Source: Leucocoprinus leucothites
Lineage: Eukaryota; Basidiomycota; Agaricomycetes; Agaricales; Agaricaceae
Assembly (NCBI GenBank): GCA_013368445.1
Contig: JAACJO010000004.1
Span: 2,356,001-2,420,000 of the forward strand
Length of the DNA: 64,000 nt
Direction: 5' to 3'
Shown here: piece after piece, positions 36,514-48,421 of the stretch
Position numbering within the stretch: position 1 is the first letter of the stretch
Layout of the letters: each line of letters starts with the position of its first letter
Translations under genes and position numbers: made by a program
The notes under the pieces: generated by a model
Told to the model about the DNA's origin: nothing
Seen by the model: only the letters and a program-made list of their open reading frames with translations
Database searches by the model: none

Positions 36514-37110
36514 CTGTGAAAGACAAATCAAAACTCCTGCATTAGATTATGACTTCGTTGGAGCATGATACCGTGAATGAGGAAGGGATACAGACTGAGT
36601 TGAGCGTTGAAGTTCTGAAAGCCGAGAACATTAACACAGAACGACGAACAGAGCGGGAGCCTATGACTTACCGAAGGAAGTGTGGTTTGAATGTGGTTTG
36701 CTGCAGTGGGTGAAATGTTCAAAGGCTTGATATACTCGGCTAGTGGGGCATACAATTGGGGTATACTCTCGTTGCGGCCGACGCCACATTATCATTTGGT
36801 TAAAGCGGCTCTTATATATCAGAAATATGCTTTCTGGCGCTGCGAAGTCGAGGTTGACCACTGGCATTTCTCTCACGAAGTCATACCTCTCCCAAGCATA
36901 TTTACCATCCTTATGATCATGAACAGCACAACGAGGAGAGGTTCGTTTCATTTCGAGAGAAGAGAAGCACAAGGAGGGTGCTAGAAGACACGAGTTGACT
37001 ACAATCGTACGGTCATAGCGCATCGACTGTCAGGGAACTGGCGCCTGATAACAATAAAATAGGGGGAGAGAACACCGTCCGGTGGTTTTTACAGCGCTCG
37101 ATCGTTGATG

Positions 37111-37477
37111 AATTCTTGGTGAGCTTACTTTATTACTTTCAAACCTTACCCAAAAAGCCCACCCAACCCAAGAAGGGTCGGTCACCATCAATGGGTGCTT
37201 CACTACGGTGGATTTGCCAAGTATAAGATATTTTGGTCAAATTGCGACTTGCTGTGGGACAACTGTGACCTACGAAATAAAACTACAAAAAGTGCGGGAT
37301 GTACCGAAGGATAGCTGTCATGCTTGCTCGAATGTATATCCAAAAGCGAAATTAGTCGGCAGCCTATTGGATTGATCATTGAAGCAGAAAGCTATAAGTT
37401 TGTGAGCCATAACAAATTAATACAACCAGGTCTCTACGAAGCCGGAACTGTGTTGAGTAATCGAATAGATCCATTTG
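37111..37477. other. Intergenic
   Basis: Unique DNA between the duplication end and the stop of the minus-strand membrane-protein gene. Nothing recognised. Confidence 0.5.
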
Positions 37478-39505
37478 TCATAAAACGAAATGACTATCAT
37501 CCTTCTCCGAAACGTGTGTGGATTTATGCAAAAGCGAGAGGATATGCTTGAGGTCGAAGGGCGGTCGCCCCTGCCTTTCGATTAGGATAGCCAGGATGGC
37601 AGATGCCACAGATATCATGAGGGCAAGTGCGGTGGTGAGTCCTAAATAGACGGGGTTGGATGAAAGAACTTGATCCGGTCTCATCACAACTGCCGGGACT
37701 TCCCCAATCTGCGAACCATTCGTGAGGAAAGTGTCCCCGACGTTACCGACCCCTTCAACTTGCTGTACCTTGGATACAGATAACACAAAGGCATCCATTC
37801 GTCTGCCGATATCGTCTAGAGGTAAGGGTGGAAGGCTCGCATTAACCCACGCCGAAATGTCAATAGGTGGGAGTAGGAGCACGGCTGCAAGAGGACCGAA
37901 GTCCACTATCAAAGGCACATATGACGATTTCCCAGCATCTTCTGATGGGACCATGATGATTTCGTCGTTGATGCCGGCGAGCGCAGTTGAAAAATAAGCA
38001 GGAATGTCGCCTTGATTCAGGTTACCCACCCGACCAGTGTCCAGTTCGTAAGACTGGACGGTCAGGTTGTTGGAGGCAAGTCGGATCCGGCCCGTGCTTA
38101 ACATGGGCTTGGCGTCACAAAGCAGTGCGACAACCAGTGGGGACTGGAACACTAAGTTCGAGTTATCACTGTCTGGAGTCTTAAACCGGGAGGTTGAAAA
38201 GTTGTACAAAGTCAAGTCATACGATGTAGGGAGGCCATCAAGGTTGATCGTATTTCTACTCGGAATCTCACCAGATGATGGAGTGAAAACGATTCCTCCT
38301 GGTGAACCACCAATGGCTCCGAAAAATGGAGAACTCGAAAAAACGCTGTTGGGAGAATTTCTCAAGGCAGAAGTGGTGAGGGAGTCAGAGCCGGTGGTAT
38401 CGGAGCTGTTGAGTACTGAATTGTCCCAACCCGAAACGGGTGACGAGCTTATTGACTGAGGGTCGCGGCGCCTGTTTGCTCCTTGGGAGGTCGTCGCATT
38501 GTCAACAGATCTAAGTGGAAATGTTGAATTCCCACCAAATATAAGGAGCGCCGACTTGGTACTATTGTTGTTTAGTTGGATCAGAAACGAAACACTCGTT
38601 CCAAGCGTAGTATTCGCTAAAATAAAAATCAGAGCGTGTCCCAAAATCAGAAAAAATTCACTCAGCTCACTTTGTGATGAAACATTAGCAAATCCACCAA
38701 ACTCAAAAATCTCACCCCCAACTGCCACTTGCTTCGCGGTGGAATTAAATACAGGTGTTTGCCATTGGCAAGAATGTCGGAAATTGATGAGGTCGCTAGG
38801 ATACTCAAGGGCACCTGTCTGAGCAGCATTGTACGCAGGTCTCGGTATAACCCAATTTGGCTGGGTCTCGTAGCCTGTGTTCAGACCCAAAAGTTGTTCT
38901 ACCTTCAACACCGCCTAGCTCATCTCAGATGACCCAAGGATAAGACCACCTATCGCAACTGATCGATATTCGAACCCATTCGAAACAATGATCGTCGAAG
39001 GCCCTAGGCGGAGCAAGGCAAACAACAATACGGACACAAAAACAGTGAATTTGAAAGTTCTCGTTGATTTGGTACGAATCAAGTGGCTCGCTCGGTCTAG
39101 TATGCCGGAGGTGATAGTCGAAACGCGATCGGTGGGTGATTTGGGGTTAACGGACCATTCCCGACTGAACGAATCAGCAAGAATGTCCGAGGCAAAAACG
39201 CCAGCAGCAGTATGCCACAAAATGGATAGAGTGGTAAGTCCACTCTTGATCGAAGACGCATCAAAGTGCGTAACATAGCGAGGCAAGGGGAGGGAATGTT
39301 TTAAAAGGACAGCCGAGAAAGCGATATAGGCAGCCTCGAGGACAAAAAAGGTAGCGCAGCGGAGAAGATGTCTCCGCTTTAGCCCGCGCACTATGTTCCG
39401 GCCTTGGTCCTGCTTCTCGGGCGCCATACTAGTCTCAGCGATGAGTGGTGTCTGGGCAGAGATAGAACTTTTTCCATCCCAGTTATCGTCGCTGTTTGAA
39501 GGCAT
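37478..39505 (-). pseudogene. Membrane-protein family, copy 4 with in-frame TAG
   Basis: Two exons on the minus strand, 38671-39505 (835 nt) and 37478-38616, with a 54-nt intron at the same place as in copy 1 (835 nt of coding before it in both). The protein is colinear with copy 1: HLLRCATFFVLEAAYIAFSA, SILWHTAAGVFASDILADSF, TFKFTVFVSVLLFALLRLG, VEQLLGLNTGYETQPNW, an ectodomain with many N-glycosylation sites, a terminal TM and RQGRPPFDLKHIL. One stop, TAG at 38915-38917, sits between GSSEMS and AVLKVEQLL, where copy 1 has His. No other lesion is seen in 657 codons. This is a recent nonsense mutation, a polymorphic null allele or a sequencing error. Confidence 0.82.
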
Positions 39506-40713
39506 GATTGACTCTGAGGAAGAATCGCGACGAGCAGCACCCTAAGGCCGAGCTGGAGTGATGCCACTGACCTTGCCGCAAAGGCGAGATCATGTTTTAT
39601 ACCAAGATAGACGCCCTCTTCTACAAGCGCCATATCCCTGATAAGTACTTGCATCGCACATCGCCCGCACACCATCAAATTCTTCAGGTGCCTAGCCCCT
39701 ATATCCGCTATCGGAAAAGCAGGGCTGATCGTTGATCAACACTCGAAGGCAGTCATTCAAAATAAGGGTTTTGTCTGAACACCTGTATAGTAACTGAATG
39801 TGCCAATGTTGCATGAGGTCGCATGTCATCCACAGGAGCTGAAACTCCTCGTGGTTATTCCACTGGCGTCTGTAAGAATGCATTAGTTCTCGAGTGAAAT
39901 GATAAGTTTTGTCCGACAAACCCTACGTATAAGGAGGGGTTTGGCGTTTGACTCGAGTCTTCAGCTCATTGCGCCCTCTGGTTCGATTGACGTACGAATG
40001 GCTCAGCCAAACAAGTAAGGGGTAACAGTGAAATATATGGAGGAGGAGAATACCTTCTTCATATTCTCGGGCTTCACGGTCTCTCCTTTCTCAGTTTGTT
40101 TTCACCTTGCTTGTCGAGGTTACCTCCAGGGGGTAATTTTATGACACGCCGATCTATAAGAGGAACAAATTCCGCTTCCCCCAAAACTCAGAGGATCACC
40201 AGTGACACCCCATCCGTATGTTCATACCGACCGACTAACATTGAAGTGCTATTCACTATGTGATTAACCAGACAACATGGACTTACGTGCAAACATATCC
40301 GCGCAAGTGAGGGCTAAGCCATGGCCGCTAGTTGATTGAATGGACATGATGTCAAAACATGACTGCATGTGTACGCGAGACACTGAATAAAATGGAAGAA
40401 GCGCTGGGGTTAAATATATATCAGAGGCTCGCCAAGAGAGTAAGGAGAGACACTAAACGACGCCAACGCGGAGGGTCTAGAGGACACTAAGTCCCACGAA
40501 AAGTACGTTAAGACTGGGGATTCATCTAACTTCGTCTACCAGCAGGTCACAGGTACAAGTGAAGGCTGCTGAGACTTAACTGGTCCGCATACAGCATGTC
40601 AAGTATTACCGCACGCGTATGACACACGAATTCAACATAACGCATGTCATTCAAAGTATTGCATATGCAGAAATCATAGACGACGTAACGAATAATAACT
40701 AACAAGAACGCTT
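39506..40713. other. Intergenic between minus-strand genes
   Basis: Upstream region of copy 4 and downstream region of RPL4. Only short ORFs; no motif or repeat noticed. Confidence 0.5.
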
Positions 40714-42114
40714 TCAAGGAGCGAAGAGGTTGTCGAGGAAATCTTTGCCAGCAGCCTTGGGTGTCTTGGGCTTCTTGGCATCCTTCTTCTTTAAACGCTC
40801 CTGCTTGACTAAAAACAAGGAGAAAAAGAATTTAGTCCAAGATACATCAAACCAAAATTGTACGAGTAACTCACGGAGTTCCTGCCTGCGCAGAGTCTTG
40901 GCGTAGGGGTTGAGGCGGAAGAGGACGGCCTTGTTGACCAAGGGGTTCTTCTTTTGGGTCCAGGGACGCTTTTGGACTTTTTGGCCAGCGGGGCGGACGA
41001 CCGATTGAATTTCGTCGCTGTTGATGAGACGGGTAACGTCGGGGTTCGTGATCTTGGCAGTGGGGAGGCTAGTAAAAAGATGAGATTAATGAATCGGAAG
41101 AGAAGAAGGTAAAGCGTACATGTAGTCCTTCTTCAAGGCAGAAACCTGGTCGAAGGTACCGAAGACCTGATCGAGGGCGCTGAAAGCACCCTCAGTCCAG
41201 ATAACGAAACGGCCAAGGTGACCACCGGGTGCGAGTTGGAGGAGGTTGAGTCTCTGGACACTGACCAGTTCAACGCCAGGGATGTTACGGAAAGCCTTCA
41301 CGATACCCTTGTCCTCGTTGTAAACAACGAGAGGGCCACGGCGTTGACGATGCCTGCGGTTCCTGAGTTTACCCTTGCCAGCGCGGAGCTTACGAGAGTT
41401 GGAAACCTTGACAACATCAGCATAAGCCTTGAGAGTCTTCAAGAGAGCGACAGCCTCCTTGGTCTTGGTGAAGGACTCTGCGGCACTCGAAATGACAAGG
41501 GGAACTTCGTCGATTTGCTCAATGCGGTGACCACGTGCGAGGACGAGGGAGGGAAGGGCGGAAGCAGCGAGAGCAGAGACGACAGCGAAGCGGCGCTGGT
41601 TCTGGTTGACCTTGACATGCCACTTGCGCCAGGTTTTGGTGGGGGCGAACATGCGTCCTCCACGGCACATGTTACCGAAGGCAGCCTACAGTTTCTGTGT
41701 TCAATTTCTTGTGTATTTTTTGCACAAATTATAAAATGAAACACCTGTCCTGAGCGGTGGGTTCCTCCGCCACCAACACGGGGAATACGGGCAACAGCAC
41801 GACCAGTACCCCAGGACTCGGCAGACGTTTGGTGGCCGGCCTTCTCGCTCACGGAGTAAGCTTGCCTCCTGTTCTTAGCGATGCTCTCTGTCGAACAAAA
41901 TGCCATAAGTTCCCTTCTTACAACTCCCAGTATCACTTGTGCTTACTGTGAACCTGCTGGACGACATCGAGCCTAATAGGAGCAGTCAAAACTGCGGGAA
42001 GAGGGAGGGAAGAGGATGCCTCTATGACAAGAACATGAGCTCGACGCTGTTGACGACAACGACGAACTTACCGCCAGCGGAGGAGCGCACGGAGACGGTA
42101 GGGCGAGAGGCCAT
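40714..42114 (-). CDS. RPL4: 60S ribosomal protein L4 (uL4)
   Basis: Six exons on the minus strand: 42072-42114, 41947-41991, 41745-41887, 41120-41685, 40875-41068, 40714-40808, giving 361 aa, the usual length for fungal uL4. Start [14 protein letters not shown]. Conserved stretches include [20 protein letters not shown], the internal loop [20 protein letters not shown] that lines the exit tunnel, [45 protein letters not shown] and the eukaryotic C-terminal extension ending DFLDNLFAP. It is a structural component of the large ribosomal subunit. Short first exons followed by a long internal exon are typical of fungal ribosomal protein genes. No defect seen. Confidence 0.97.
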
Positions 42115-42483
42115 GGGTGGGATCTTGAGGTCTTGATTATCGTCTGCCCCGGCGACACATTCAGTCCTGCCTGTTGTGGCAATTTAGGCTTTTGCCGAAC
42201 AACTGTACAGCTGAAATGATCGTCGCTTATGTCATAAGATCACGTGCCGCGAGTCCTTGCATCATCGATGCCGGTTCGGTATCACTGTTATCCTTCGCGA
42301 AGCTGGTTGATTACTACAGGACCTCGACAGTCTGACAAATGATCCCACTACTATCTCCCATCCCAGGATAGGAACCTTCTTGGGCTGATCAAGCAGCTTC
42401 AGAAATATAACGATGATATCATGCGTTACAGACGTAGGAGCGGCTGACGAATTTTACCTTTATCTGACCAAGTACTCGGTCTA
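42115..42483. other. Divergent intergenic region of RPL4 and MDR gene 1
   Basis: About 430 bp separates the two start codons. It must carry both promoters; the MDR side has a TATA element at 42492. Confidence 0.5.
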
Positions 42484-42499
42484 GAGACAGCTATAAATC
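42484..42499 (+). promoter_or_regulatory. TATA-containing promoter motif of MDR gene 1
   Basis: GAGACAGCTATAAATC, 50-65 bp before the ATG at 42549. The same 16 bases occur at 44430-44445 before MDR gene 2. Confidence 0.6.
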
Positions 42500-42548
42500 G
42501 CATCTTCTAATTGACACCATTCTCACCAGTACCTCTCACTTGATTGCC

Positions 42549-43835
42549 ATGAGCACCATTCCTTCCCAACAGAAAGCCCTCGTCCTTGATAAGCAGCAAG
42601 GGAATTTCGTCCTTGGGCAGAACAAAGTGTACACACCTGGTCCAGAGCAGCTTCTGCTAAAAGTCAAAGCGACGGCTTTGAATCCAGTTGATTGGAAAAT
42701 CCAGAAGTACGGCATTTATGTCGACAAATATCCTGCGGTTTTGGGTTCGGACGTGGCTGGAGATGTAGTCGCTGTGGGTGATGGAGTGACCAAGTTCAAA
42801 GTTGGCGATCGAGTGTAAGTATAAAACCACTACCCGCTTGTATGACTATCAAACGTATTGCGAGTCAGGCTTGCACAGGGAGCGTACACTAATGACTATG
42901 CGACATTCCAAGAGTTCACATTAGCCGATGAGTACCATCTCGCAAAGGTACCTCCGACGCTTCTCCAAGATATACAGACCCCTAACACGATTTTGACCAG
43001 GTTCCTTCAAACATCTCTTACGAACAAGCTGCCTCCGTCCCTCTTTGCCTCACAACCGCCTTTGCTGCAATGTACAATTCATCACCTCACGGCGCGGCTC
43101 TCCTCAATCCCATCGAAGCTTCCGGTCAAGGTCACTACAAAGACGAACCATTTGTCCTTCTCGGTGGCGCTTCCTCCGTCGGTCAATTCGGTAAGCATAT
43201 CTCCATCCCCCCACCTAACATAAACCTTTAGCCTAACTCTACTATCTCCCAGTAATCCAACTCGCTAGGCTCTCTGGCTTCTCTCCCATCATAGCCACCG
43301 CCTCCCTCAAACACACTACCTACCTCCAATCCCTCGGCGCCACACACGTGCTGGACCGTAACCTCTCGACCGATGAACTCAAATCCCAAATCGCCACCAT
43401 CACGAATAACAAACCAATCAAATATGTATACGACACTATATCCTTATCAGATACACAACAAACAGGGAGTGATATTTTAGCTCCTGGTGGTTATCTGATG
43501 TTGGTGTTAGCTCCTACCGTTACACCAGCGGATAAAACCATTGCACGGGTTGTGGCTTTTAGGAAGATGGAGCAGAATGTCGAGCTGGCTAAAGGGCTAT
43601 ATACAAAGTTGACTGAATGGCTTGAGAGTGGGGTCATTCAGGTGCGTCGTTCAGCTCGTTTCGTTTCGAGTTGTGCAAGATTTGCTCATGGTTTAAAATG
43701 TAGCCGAATAAAGTGGATTTGCTCCCTGGAGGATTAGCTGGAATCGTTGAAGGCCTTCGAAAGATGGAGAATAACCAGGTGTCGGGTGTTAAGCTCGTGG
43801 TTCGACCGGAAGAGACTCCAGCGGAAGTCAAGTGA
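42549..43835 (+). CDS. Zinc-independent MDR oxidoreductase, tandem copy 1
   Basis: Five exons (42549-42814, 42869-42947, 43001-43190, 43253-43641, 43704-43835), 351 aa. The N-terminal GroES-like fold has LLLKVKATALNPVDWKIQ and LGSDVAGDVVAVGDGVTKF. The nucleotide-binding Rossmann motif is LGGASSVGQFVIQLARLSG. The Cys/His ligands of zinc alcohol dehydrogenases are absent (GSDVAG replaces GHE), which places it with quinone-oxidoreductase, enoyl-reductase or toxD-like members of the MDR superfamily. It is probably a cytosolic NADPH-dependent reductase of an unsaturated carbonyl compound; the substrate is unknown. Intron positions are identical in all three tandem copies. No polyketide synthase or other biosynthetic gene is nearby. 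Here residues 142-147 read PLCLTT where the others have PLGL. Confidence 0.88.
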
Positions 43836-44429
43836 GCTGCGGATCAATCCAACGGACTCGGACGTTATTCTTAGTGCTCACCGTTGAATTATGTACTATA
43901 TGTTATACCAGTGTCTTAGCACTTTCGTAGCTTATTTGGTATGAATATGCACAAACACAGAAAACTGTTTTGAACCGAAAGGGCAGGAGATTGTGAAAAC
44001 GGTGACCAAGATCGACGCATACTCTAACACGATACTGACTTATAATTAGTCATCACCTCCAAATGCTAGTATACCAATGCTTACCTACGGAGTCCCGATA
44101 ATCTCCGCACTCTCCTCCCCTCACAAGTATTTGATCCGGGTTCTTGAGCCCCAAATTCGTCCATCAACGTACTTGCCACGCGGCATCAAGCCAAGTTTAG
44201 GCTCTCTTCCCATCTGCTTATTCATAGCCTCGATGTTTCTACGAGTCATCATCATAGCCTCTCAAAAGTCTGACAAACCCGATGGTACCGCCAGCACCGA
44301 AGATAAGGTACCTTCCCCCGTGCTTCGCGCTCTTGAGCTCGGAAATATCATACAGTGACTCATCCTTGGTTTCGGCAACCGCACCCTTGTCTGACGAATC
44401 TGCCTGGCAAGGTGCCAGCCTGGGGTAGA
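43836..44429. other. Intergenic between MDR copies 1 and 2
   Basis: No gene. It carries the 3' end of copy 1 and the upstream region of copy 2. Confidence 0.5.
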
Positions 44430-44445
44430 GAGACAGCTATAAATC
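44430..44445 (+). promoter_or_regulatory. TATA-containing promoter motif of MDR gene 2
   Basis: GAGACAGCTATAAATC, identical to the motif before MDR gene 1; TATAAA lies 69 bp before the ATG at 44507. The flanking sequence is less alike, so this element may have been kept by selection. Confidence 0.6.
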
Positions 44446-44506
44446 TCCCATTGTCTGGCTGCTTTCGCCCTCACCAATAACACACAACAACCGCTGATTT
44501 ATCGCT

Positions 44507-45788
44507 ATGAGCACTATCACAATCCCCTCTCAACAAAAGGCTCTTCTCCTAGAAAGTCGGTACGGAAATCTCGTCCTTGGGGAGAGTAAAGTGTACCAGC
44601 CTGGCCCGGGGCAACTTCTGTTAAAAGTCAAGGCGACGGCTTTGAACCCTGCTGAATGGAAAATCCAAAAGTATGGGGTTTTTGTTGAGCAGTTCCCTGG
44701 GGTCTTGGGCTCAGATTTAGCTGGAGATGTGGTGGCTGTAGGAGAAGGAGTAACCAAGTTTAAAATTGGCGATCGAGTGTGAGTACAAACCATATTTTTG
44801 AGTTACGACTGTACTTCTATTTCAATGCAGGCTTTGCCAGGGACAGTGGATTAATGAATATGCAACATTTCAAGAGTTCACTCTGGCCGACGAGTATCAC
44901 CTCGCAAAGGTACTATCAATGATTTTCCAACACCCGCACAGTTTTAACTAAATTCTCACCAGATCCCTTCGAATATTTCCTACGAACAAGCCGCCTCCAT
45001 CCCTCTCGGCCTCGCGACCGCCTTCATCGCAATGTACAACTCATCACCCTTTGGTGCCAGCCTCGTGAACCCCGTTGAGGCTTCCGGTCAAGGTCACTAC
45101 AAAGACGAACCATTCGTCGTTTTTGGAGGCTCATCCTCCGTTGGTCAATTCGGTATGTCCTCGTCAAGTTCTTCCACAGAGTCACACATGAACTCAAACC
45201 TCATCCAGTCATCCAACTTGCCAAACTCTCCGGCTTTTCTCCCATCATAGCTACTGCTTCCCTCAAGCACACACCCTTTCTCAAATCCCTCGGTGCAACG
45301 CACGTTTTGGATCGCAACCTCCCCACCGATTCTCTCAAAGCCCAAATCGACATAATCACGAACAAGCCGGTTAAATACGTGTACGATGCTATTTCTTCAC
45401 CCGAAACACAACAAGCTGGGAATGATATTCTTGTTCCTGGAGGTAATCTGATGTTGGTGAACATGCCATCAGTTACACCAGAAGATAAAACCGTTACCCG
45501 TGTATTAGCTTTCAGAGAGTTGGAGCAGAATGTCGAGTTGGTGAAAGGGCTTTATACAAGGATGACTGAGTGGATTGAGAGTGGAATAATTCAGGTATGT
45601 TTTGGCTTTCTTTCGGATTGAGATGTGGGGAGTTACTTATGCTAATGAACGTGTAGCCGAATAGAGTGGAATTGCTGCCTGGAGGGTTATCTGGAATCGT
45701 TGAGGGTCTTCAAAGGCTGGAGAATAACCAAGTTTCTGGCGTGAAGCTCGTGGCTCGACCAGAAGAGACTCCGGCAGAAGCGAAATGA
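44507..45788 (+). CDS. Zinc-independent MDR oxidoreductase, tandem copy 2
   Basis: Five exons (44507-44778, 44831-44909, 44963-45152, 45209-45594, 45657-45788), 352 aa. Same architecture as copy 1: LLLKVKATALNPAEWKIQ, LGSDLAGDVVAVGEGVTKF, VFGGSSSVGQFVIQLAKLSG, and a C-terminal GVKLVARPEETPAEAK. It has AEW where the others have VDW beside the substrate pocket, and one codon fewer in exon 4 (ITNKP versus ITNNKP). No lesion is seen. The order, orientation and shared introns show origin by tandem duplication. Confidence 0.88.
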
Positions 45789-46468
45789 GCTGTGGGTTGA
45801 GGCAACATAAACTAGATATATTAAGCGTAGTGTATGCCGTCATGAGTACTACAGCACTATACTATTACTTTCACAACCTCGGGCCGCTTTTCGTATCAAG
45901 AGTTTAGTTACAATCAATAAATGCGCATTTAAGGGAAGAAATGGATGGCGAAGACTGGTGCGTCGCGCATCATGTCTGCCCCAATACTCACCTTGTCGGT
46001 ACATACCTATAGAATCCAAAAATGACCCAGTAATGTCATGGGTGTTCCCTCACTCTCTCCGCTTATAAAAATGGAACTCCGAAACTTCGACATTCGTCCA
46101 TCTGTGGACCAAGTTGCAAACTAGCCGACATCAAGCTAATCGCCGTAACGTCGATACCCCTCCTTCACAATTACGCCCACAGGAAAGAACCCTGCCTCTC
46201 GTTTCACTCCAAACTCTGGGATCATTTGCACTACTGCCAGCTCCCAGGCTCATGGGAACTCCCCAGGAGTATTAGTGATCAAGCAGCTCTAGAAAGGAAA
46301 AATGATATCATGTTTTATATGATCTCGCCGGGTCTGACAAACCACACCTCTTTCCGGCTATATACCTGGTCCACGTACCGCGTGCTCGAGACACTACTTA
46401 TACAATGCGCATCATCCGACTGGCCCCTCGGTCCTCACCAAAATCCGTCTTACCTTTAGACCACCACC
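45789..46468. other. Intergenic between MDR copies 2 and 3
   Basis: No gene. A weaker TATA-like CTATATAC lies at 46358-46365, about 110 bp before the copy 3 ATG; the 16-base motif of copies 1 and 2 is not kept. Confidence 0.45.
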
Positions 46469-47736
46469 ATGAGCAACGTCGCAATACCCTCCCAGCAGAG
46501 AGCTCTTCTTCTCGATGGTACGCAAGGGAACTTTGCTCTTGGGGCGAATAAAGTGCATCAGCCTGGCCCTGGGCAGCTGTTGTTGAAAATCAAGGCGACG
46601 GCTTTGAATCCTGTTGATTGGAAGATTCAGAAGTATGGGGCCTTTGTTAAGGAGTTCCCTGCGGTTTTGGGGACGGATTTGTCTGGAGAGGTGGTTGCAG
46701 TAGGCGAAGGTGTAACCAAGTTTGAAGTCGGTGATCGTGTGTGAGCATTGTGCTCATTATTTGCCTAGATGAACGGTATACTCACTTTCGAACTAGTTTT
46801 TGTCAGGGAAGGTTCAGTAACGATTATGCATCATTCCAAGAATTCACGCTCGCTGACGAGTACCACCTCGCAAAAGTACTCTCGTCACTTTTACATTATG
46901 TGCAATCCTAATAACATTGTTGCCAGATACCTTCAAATATTTCGTACGAACAAGCCGCTTCCATCCCTCTCGGCCTAACCACCGCCTTTGTCGCAATGTA
47001 TAATTCATCACCTCACGGCATCGGTCTCGTTAACCCCGTCGAAGCTTCTGGTCAAGGCTACTACAAAGCTGAACCATTCGTCGTCCTCGGTGGCGCGTCC
47101 TCCGTCGGTCAATTTGGTACGTCCTTATTTCATCCAAAACAAACCACCACCCAACTCTCTCCCAGCCATCCAACTCGCCAAACTCTCCGGCTTCTCCCCC
47201 ATAATAACCACCGCCTCTCTCAAACACGCCTCCTTCCTTCAGTCCCTTGGTGCGACGTACGTTCTCGACCGCCACCTTCCCACCGCCTCACTCAAGTCTC
47301 AAATCGATGAAATTACGAATAATCAACCCATTAAATACGTTTATGATGCCATCTCTACTTCTGATACGCAACACACGGGGAACGATATTTTGGCACCCGG
47401 AGGCTATCTGATGTTGGTGCTGTCTCCCTCGATCACGTCGGCAGATAAACACGTTACGGCAGTTTTGGCGATCAGGCAGCTGGAGCATAACGTTGAGCTG
47501 GTCAAGGGGTTGTATGCGAGGTTGACTGAGTGGGTTCAGAGTGGGGTGATTCAGGTATGTTGCGCTCCTTCGCCTCTGATTTGGTAGTGTTCTCATGCTC
47601 AGTTTGGTAGCCTAACAAAGTGGATTTGTTACCTGGCGGGCTATCTGGGATTGTGGAAGGTCTTCGGAAGATGGAGAATAATCAAGTGTCGGGTGTTAAG
47701 CTCGTAGTCCGACCAGAAGAAACTCCCGCAGAATGA
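46469..47736 (+). CDS. Zinc-independent MDR oxidoreductase, tandem copy 3
   Basis: Five exons (46469-46740, 46797-46875, 46927-47116, 47166-47554, 47611-47736), 351 aa. LLLKIKATALNPVDWKIQ, LGTDLSGEVVAVGEGVTKF and LGGASSVGQFAIQLAKLSG identify the same MDR subgroup. The protein ends PEETPAE, two residues earlier than the others. Exon 2 uses acceptor AACTAG (46796), giving VFCQGRFSNDYASFQEF, which aligns with copy 2. The promoter has diverged from the other two copies, so different expression is possible. Confidence 0.88.
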
Positions 47737-48421
47737 GTTGTGAATTGAAATAGTAGGTTCGGGCGATGTCGTGGGCTAAGATTGATGTCACCTAATCTCC
47801 ACACAGCGTCGGGTGTTTTGTTTTTGAGTTTGAGCTGAAGGATGCATGATGTGATATGATACTCCCTTAAAGATGCTAAAGATTAAGAGCCAGGCCCTCT
47901 ATCACTAGACCATTGTAATTGTCTTCTCCTTCAGCACGTTCAAGCTACATTTTTCATCCCTGATCTCCTGTTCGCTTTCCTGACTCAATAAGCCATGCAG
48001 CCTTTTTCTTTCGCACCTTTAGCTTCTCTTTCTACAGTCCCTTGAATCGCTTTGTCAGTCAAAACGCGCAAGGGTGTTGATGCATGGTAGTTGGTCTAAG
48101 ACTGATGGGAAGCGACGAATGAGCGCTGAGCACTGAGCCTGGCCCCAGGAAACATCTGGGATAAGTCTTGCGCTGCGTTGGCAACTGGGTCAATCGTCAT
48201 TCTCGAGCACGTCGACGATGAGCCTGAAGCTCATGCTCACATGTCTTAATGACAAGGTCACGATCAAACATGGTGCAGGTCACTGATAGTCATAAATGGC
48301 TACTGAATCAAGACTCAAGAGCATAAAGTCAATGGATAAAGCTGGCGGGTCGACGTAGGAGCAATACAGGATCAAAAAATTGTGGAACTCGTGGCAAATT
48401 GTTAGATAATTACATGTCGCT
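47737..48421. other. Intergenic between convergent genes
   Basis: No ORF or motif of interest. Contains the 3' ends of MDR copy 3 (+) and the BTB gene (-). Confidence 0.5.

Larger units (their letters stand above)
35290..37110 (+). repeat. 1.8-kb tandem duplication, right copy
   Basis: Colinear with 32982-34817. It carries a truncated membrane-protein gene but an intact secreted-peptide gene, the reverse of the left copy. Confidence 0.85.
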
